Assembly: GCA_023663205.1 (NCBI GenBank)
Contig: JAMPHX010000009.1
Coordinates: forward strand, 1-25,776
Length of the DNA stretch: 25,776 bases
Source of the DNA: Corallococcus sp.
GTDB taxonomy: Bacteria; Bacillota; Clostridia; Christensenellales; CAG-314
Direction: 5' to 3'
The position numbers were made by a program, and so were the translations under genes. Each line of letters opens with the position of its first letter. Within the stretch, counting starts at the first letter, position 1. The notes beneath the pieces are model-generated. The model was not told the origin of the DNA. It saw nothing but the letters and a program-made list of their open reading frames with translations, and did not search any database. Shown one piece after another: positions 23,152 through 25,776 of this stretch.

Positions 23152-24198
23152 TCAATTTCTTCCACCGCCTATTACCGATAGTTTTGCCCAAGTTAGCGGT
23201 CCTGCAATTCCGTCTGGGTTCAATCCGTTTTCTTCTTGGAACTGTTTAAGCGCGGAGAGCGTTGCATTGCCGAATATGCCGTCTATGCTGCCTACGGGGT
23301 ACAATTTGCTTTCCAGTTTGCTTTGCATATACTTTACGTAAGTTCCGCGCGAACCTTGTCGTAACGTGGGGTACGGCGGCAAAAACAGCAGATTTTTCCA
23401 AGTGTTTTGTCCGACTATTCCGTCATCCGTCAATGCGTTGTCGCGCTGGTAACGCTTGACGGTGTTTTGCGTGTTTTGTCCGAATATGCCGTCGATATCC
23501 GTTTCGTAGCCGTAGTTGTTAAGTACAAATTGCAGCAACATTACAAAGTTTCCGCGAGAAGATACTTTCAAAAGCGGATAGTTTTCCAACTTGCGCGCAA
23601 TAAACGGCACTCCCAGATATCTGCAAACGCCGTTTGCCGCTTCGTCTCCCACTTCGGTTTGAAAATCCCAATCCAACATAAGTTTGGCTTCTTGCAGATT
23701 TGTCATAAATCCCGCTTCGATAAGCGTTGACGCGCAGTTGACGTTGCTCAGCATTCCGACATCGAGCGTCTGTACTCCCCGTCCGCGTTGGGTTGTTCCT
23801 TGGAGCAGACTTTCGTACACTTCTTCCGAAAGTTCGCGGCTGTTGTTTGCGCGCGGATTTTTGGGAGAGTAGTAAGTCGTAACTCCCGAGGCGGAGTTGA
23901 ACGTCGTGCCGGTTCCGAATGCATTGTACGCAAACGTCACAAGAAGCGTTAGGTTTTGTCTGTTTACGCGCGTAACTCTTGCGGATATGCTTGTATCGGT
24001 AAGTTCGGGTTTTACGTCGAACACGCGGAACCCGTTGCGCAGACACGCTTCGATAAATTTGTTTTTGACAGGTCTGTTAAATTGGTTTTCGTAAATCTGA
24101 CGGTTGAGGTAGGGCATTACGGGAGTGCGTTTGCCGAGCGTCGGCGGATTGACGCCGTGTTCGTCGTTTGCCCCTATGTAGTAAATTTCGTTTGCCAA
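23152..24198 (-). CDS. N-acetylmuramoyl-L-alanine amidase-like protein with two PG-binding domains
   Basis: 348 residues. Residues 1-195 resemble the Amidase_3 catalytic fold: H14, E37 (IYENQFN) and the catalytic Glu E161 in STLIEAGFMTN are at expected places, but the V-S-I-H-x-N zinc segment reads VTFAYNA (87-93), so the third zinc ligand is missing. Two PG_binding_1 repeats follow (about 207-270 and 275-340), each with YG-x-x-DIDGIFGQNT or VGSIDGIFGNAT and DGI-G-x-x-T-W. Proteins of this plan act on or bind cortex and cell-wall peptidoglycan, often in sporulation. The start is TTG with AAGGAGAA six bases upstream. It has no signal peptide, so export (or mother-cell use) is unclear. Confidence 0.82.
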   Translation of the reverse strand: MANEIYYIGANDEHGVNPPTLGKRTPVMPYLNRQIYENQFNRPVKNKFIEACLRNGFRVFDVKPELTDTSISARVTRVNRQNLTLLVTFAYNAFGTGTTFNSASGVTTYYSPKNPRANNSRELSEEVYESLLQGTTQRGRGVQTLDVGMLSNVNCASTLIEAGFMTNLQEAKLMLDWDFQTEVGDEAANGVCRYLGVPFIARKLENYPLLKVSSRGNFVMLLQFVLNNYGYETDIDGIFGQNTQNTVKRYQRDNALTDDGIVGQNTWKNLLFLPPYPTLRQGSRGTYVKYMQSKLESKLYPVGSIDGIFGNATLSALKQFQEENGLNPDGIAGPLTWAKLSVIGGGRN

Positions 24199-24474
24199 AG
24201 TTTGTTCTCCTTGATATTTAGTTGTTTGTCGACTGCAAAAGTAAAGGACGTATTGCAAAATTCAACTGCTTGGCAAAAAATGATTTTGCCGATTTCGATT
24301 GTATTATATGCAGTATATATTTTATGCGTTACGTAAACGGTCGGATTTTGTGTGTTTACACAGAATGCGACTTTGTTTTATTTTACCGTCAAGTTGCGCC
24401 ACGCAAATATATACGTCGCCATTGCTTTTGCGGTAAAATTTATTTTACTACGATTTATTTGTGATAATATTCGA
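24199..24474. other. Gene-free stretch upstream of the amidase
   Basis: No gene is supported. It must hold the minus-strand amidase promoter; I see no sigma-A consensus, which would fit a sporulation sigma factor, but I cannot name one. Confidence 0.4.
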
Positions 24475-24710
24475 TTTTTTTGGGGGGGGCGGATAGGGCT
24501 GCAATGTTTACGGTTAGGCAGTAATCGAGGTAACAAAAATGCAATTTGCGGATTTGATAAATTCGAAATCCCGCGCTCGCCAATAATGATTTCAGTGACA
24601 AGAAAATACATAACAGTTAAAACTCGTTTTCCGTACAATACGGAGATATACGGTCAATCTAAAATGTAATTACGGTAGTGCAAGCACAATCCCTCCCCCC
24701 CCAAAAAAAA
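24475..24710. mobile_element. Non-coding element with long T/G-rich terminal inverted repeats
   Basis: The left end is T7G8 (24475-24489), the right end C8A8 (24695-24710), an exact 15-bp inverted pair. The match continues inward: GGAT-A-GGGCT-GCA on the left against GGAT-T-GTGCTTGCA on the right strand, so about 27 of 32 terminal positions agree. The 236-bp unit has no ORF. It resembles a MITE or other non-autonomous element, but no target-site duplication is evident in the flanks, and a long RNA stem is the alternative. Confidence 0.5.
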
Positions 24711-24726
24711 TGTTGTAATGTCGGTG

Positions 24727-24743
24727 TTGTGAAAATTTCACAA
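24727..24743. promoter_or_regulatory. 17-bp palindrome upstream of tRNA-Ser(GCT)
   Basis: TTGTGAAA-A-TTTCACAA is a perfect palindrome with 8-bp arms, 36 bp upstream of the tRNA promoter and 17 bp after the inverted-repeat element. It looks like a dimeric repressor or activator site (TGTGA-N5-TCACA) but no regulator is assigned. Confidence 0.4.
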
Positions 24744-24778
24744 AAATTGCCGTAATAAAAAAATATTTGTGTAATTAC

Positions 24779-24807
24779 TTTACTAAATGTATTTTTTGTG
24801 ATAGAAT
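24779..24807 (+). promoter_or_regulatory. Promoter of tRNA-Ser(GCT)
   Basis: TTTACT (24779-24784), a 17-bp spacer ending TGA (extended -10), TAGAAT (24802-24807). The start is near 24814, 37 nt before the tRNA. Confidence 0.7.
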
Positions 24808-24850
24808 AGCAACGCTGATTTAATATAAAGAATATTTAATTCGACAATAC

Positions 24851-24941
24851 GGAGAAATACCCAAGAGGTCGAAGGGGCGCCCCTGCTAAGGGTGTAGTAC
24901 GGGTAACCGTAGCGAGAGTTCAAATCTCTCTTTCTCCGCCA
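24851..24941 (+). tRNA. tRNA-Ser (anticodon GCT), CCA encoded
   Basis: Acceptor stem GGAGAAA/TTTCTCC, discriminator G and encoded CCA (24939-24941). The anticodon loop CTGCTAA is flanked by CGCCC/GGGTG, so the anticodon is GCT, reading AGC and AGU. A long variable arm (TAGTACGGGTAACCGTAGC) marks a class II tRNA. T arm GAGAG-TTCAAAT-CTCTC. Confidence 0.97.
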
Positions 24942-24943
24942 CG

Positions 24944-24985
24944 GCAAAAGAACCACAATATATTGTGGTTCTTTTGCTATTTTAT
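24944..24985 (+). terminator. Terminator of tRNA-Ser(GCT)
   Basis: A perfect 15-bp stem (24944-24958 with 24963-24977), loop TATA, then TATTTTATT. The 3' arm sequence TATATTGTGGTT recurs at 24991-25002. Confidence 0.9.
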
Positions 24986-25171
24986 TGCCATATATTGTGG
25001 TTTAGTTAAAATTCGGGTACAAATTAGGTACAAAAATTCAGATTTTGTCTGTTTTTCGTGATTTATGCAGTCTAATACGCGCATTGTTTCGTCGTTTTGC
25101 CCCATCGGGACGATAAAACCCTGCTTCGCGGCAATATTATCGTCGGCAGGCGTGTGTTTTGCAGATATGTT
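24977..25171 (-). pseudogene. Possible remnant of a ribbon-helix-helix-like gene
   Basis: A 64-codon minus-strand frame open from 25171 to TAG at 24979-24977, with no ribosome binding site and only an internal ATG (25105). The segment FIVPMGQNDETMRVLDCINH, then KSEFLYLICTRIL, resembles the end of plasmid/phage ribbon-helix-helix regulators (strand, then K-S-E-F helix). It ends inside the tRNA terminator. Weak evidence; it may be chance. Confidence 0.25.
25016..25038. repeat. Tandem GGTACAAA repeats beside tRNA-Ser(GCT)
   Basis: GGTACAAATTA (25016-25026) is followed at once by GGTACAAAAATT (25027-25038). Short direct repeats of this kind, about 75 bp past a tRNA 3' end, are often seen where tyrosine-recombinase elements integrate. 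No integrase gene is in the window. From 25040 to 25318 I see no other feature. Confidence 0.4.
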
Positions 25172-25318
25172 TCATTTCCCAAAACAGAACCGCAGAGAGC
25201 AACAAGTTTGGTTTTTTATGCAGTTTTCCGAAAAAAGTTGGCAGTGCTTATGCCGAAAATATTGACTGTAAGTGATATAATTATATTGGAACGAATGTTT
25301 CAAAATAATTAAAAACAT

Positions 25319-25347
25319 TTGTAAAGTATACGGAGGTGTAGTATAAT
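25319..25347 (+). promoter_or_regulatory. Possible promoter overlapping the ribosome binding site of the last gene
   Basis: TTGTAA (25319-25324), a 17-bp spacer and TATAAT (25342-25347). Its start would fall inside the coding region at 25351, so it could serve only an internal start; the GGAGGTG at 25332-25338 lies between the two boxes. Probably fortuitous, or the gene is read from further upstream. Confidence 0.2.
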
Positions 25348-25350
25348 TAT

Positions 25351-25749
25351 ATGGCAATGTCTAAAACCGAAAAAGCGTTTCGGGCAATGTTTGGTTCGTT
25401 TGGCAATGAATTGGTGGAAAGAAACAATCCCGCAGATAAGAACTTGGATTTGTGTAACGGTGTTGCTACGCAAGACGGCAATACCAACACTTGCGCGTTG
25501 TGCGTGGCGGTAAACCACACTGTGTACCGCAATCCCAATAAATGTAACTACGAGCATCCTAATTGCAAATGTCTTTATACATTTTTCGAGGGGGATTTGA
25601 GTATAGACTTTCCAATAGAAAAGATTACCAAATATTTGTTTGCAGATACGAATAAAAACAAAATGATGCACAAAATGGGGTATTATATTGAGGATTATAG
25701 GGATATTTATTCCACTATCAGTATACAGGTATTAAACTCGTACTTATAG
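25351..25749 (+). CDS. Cysteine-rich protein, possibly phage-derived, frameshifted at its end
   Basis: 132 residues in one frame. The centre has CALC, then NYEHPNCKCLYTF (about residues 48-72), a C-x-x-C plus H-P-N-C-x-C arrangement that recalls the C-terminal region of some phage head-morphogenesis proteins and likely binds zinc. A helical segment IEKITKYLFADTNKNKMMHKMGYYIEDY follows. The frame ends at TAG 25747-25749, but the next frame continues at once with IGQYILKGLD to the window edge, which reads like the natural continuation (Y-x-x-G-x-Y-x-x-x-x-L-D). A one-base loss near 25735-25748 would explain it. GGAGGTG lies 12 nt before the ATG. The full gene probably runs beyond 25776. Confidence 0.5.
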   Translation: MAMSKTEKAFRAMFGSFGNELVERNNPADKNLDLCNGVATQDGNTNTCALCVAVNHTVYRNPNKCNYEHPNCKCLYTFFEGDLSIDFPIEKITKYLFADTNKNKMMHKMGYYIEDYRDIYSTISIQVLNSYL

Positions 25750-25776
25750 GCCAATACATATTGAAAGGTTTGGATA

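Overview
The window looks like the chromosome of an anaerobic, endospore-forming member of the Firmicutes (class Clostridia in the broad sense). The evidence is a gerA-gerB-gerC germinant receptor operon, a yycJ-(membrane protease)-rlmH run as in other Firmicutes, a DUF951 gene beside a type I signal peptidase gene, AGGAGG-like ribosome binding sites, TTG and GTG starts with good Shine-Dalgarno sequences, and TTGACA/TATAAT promoters. Genus cannot be fixed from the sequence alone. TAA, TAG and TGA all end intact genes, so the code appears standard.

Layout. 1-620: the terminator of an upstream transcript, then an orphan consensus promoter, a short structured RNA and a perfect terminator (candidate small RNA). 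745-2635 (minus): an Apt-like phosphoribosyltransferase and a FucI/AraA-like sugar isomerase. 3.2-5.8 kb is accessory and decaying: a BspA-type leucine-rich-repeat lipoprotein gene with two stop codons in its signal peptide, a frameshifted PPOX-family flavoprotein gene and a GNAT acetyltransferase. 6.2-6.8 kb: tRNA-Ser(CGA) on the minus strand, with a 21-bp copy of its 3' end 181 bp away. 7.0-8.0 kb: two divergent XRE-type regulators around an operator array. 8.0-8.8 kb: uppP (minus).

9.1-22.9 kb is compact and almost all on the plus strand: a 50-residue DUF4177-like protein, ychF, a GPH-type sugar:cation symporter, the coupled set yycJ / CPBP protease / rlmH, an alpha/beta-hydrolase-like protein followed by DUF951 and signal peptidase I, the overlapping gerA-gerB-gerC operon, and an M18 aminopeptidase. 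A minus-strand amidase with two peptidoglycan-binding domains follows. From 24.4 kb to the end the sequence is accessory again: a 236-bp non-coding element with long G8/T7 terminal inverted repeats, tRNA-Ser(GCT) with promoter and terminator, tandem GGTACAAA repeats typical of an integration flank, a gene remnant, and a cysteine-rich, possibly phage-derived ORF that appears frameshifted.

How it fits together: the core genes cover cell-envelope work (undecaprenyl phosphate recycling, signal peptide cleavage, wall hydrolysis), ribosome maturation (RlmH, YchF) and spore germination. The two tRNA-Ser loci are the likely entry points for mobile DNA. The points most worth a second look are the candidate small RNA (281-416), the XRE switch (7.4 kb), the inverted-repeat element (24.5 kb), the stop codons in the lipoprotein signal peptide, and three proteins that keep their family's fold but lack a hallmark residue (GerC lipobox cysteine, amidase zinc histidine, hydrolase nucleophile serine).
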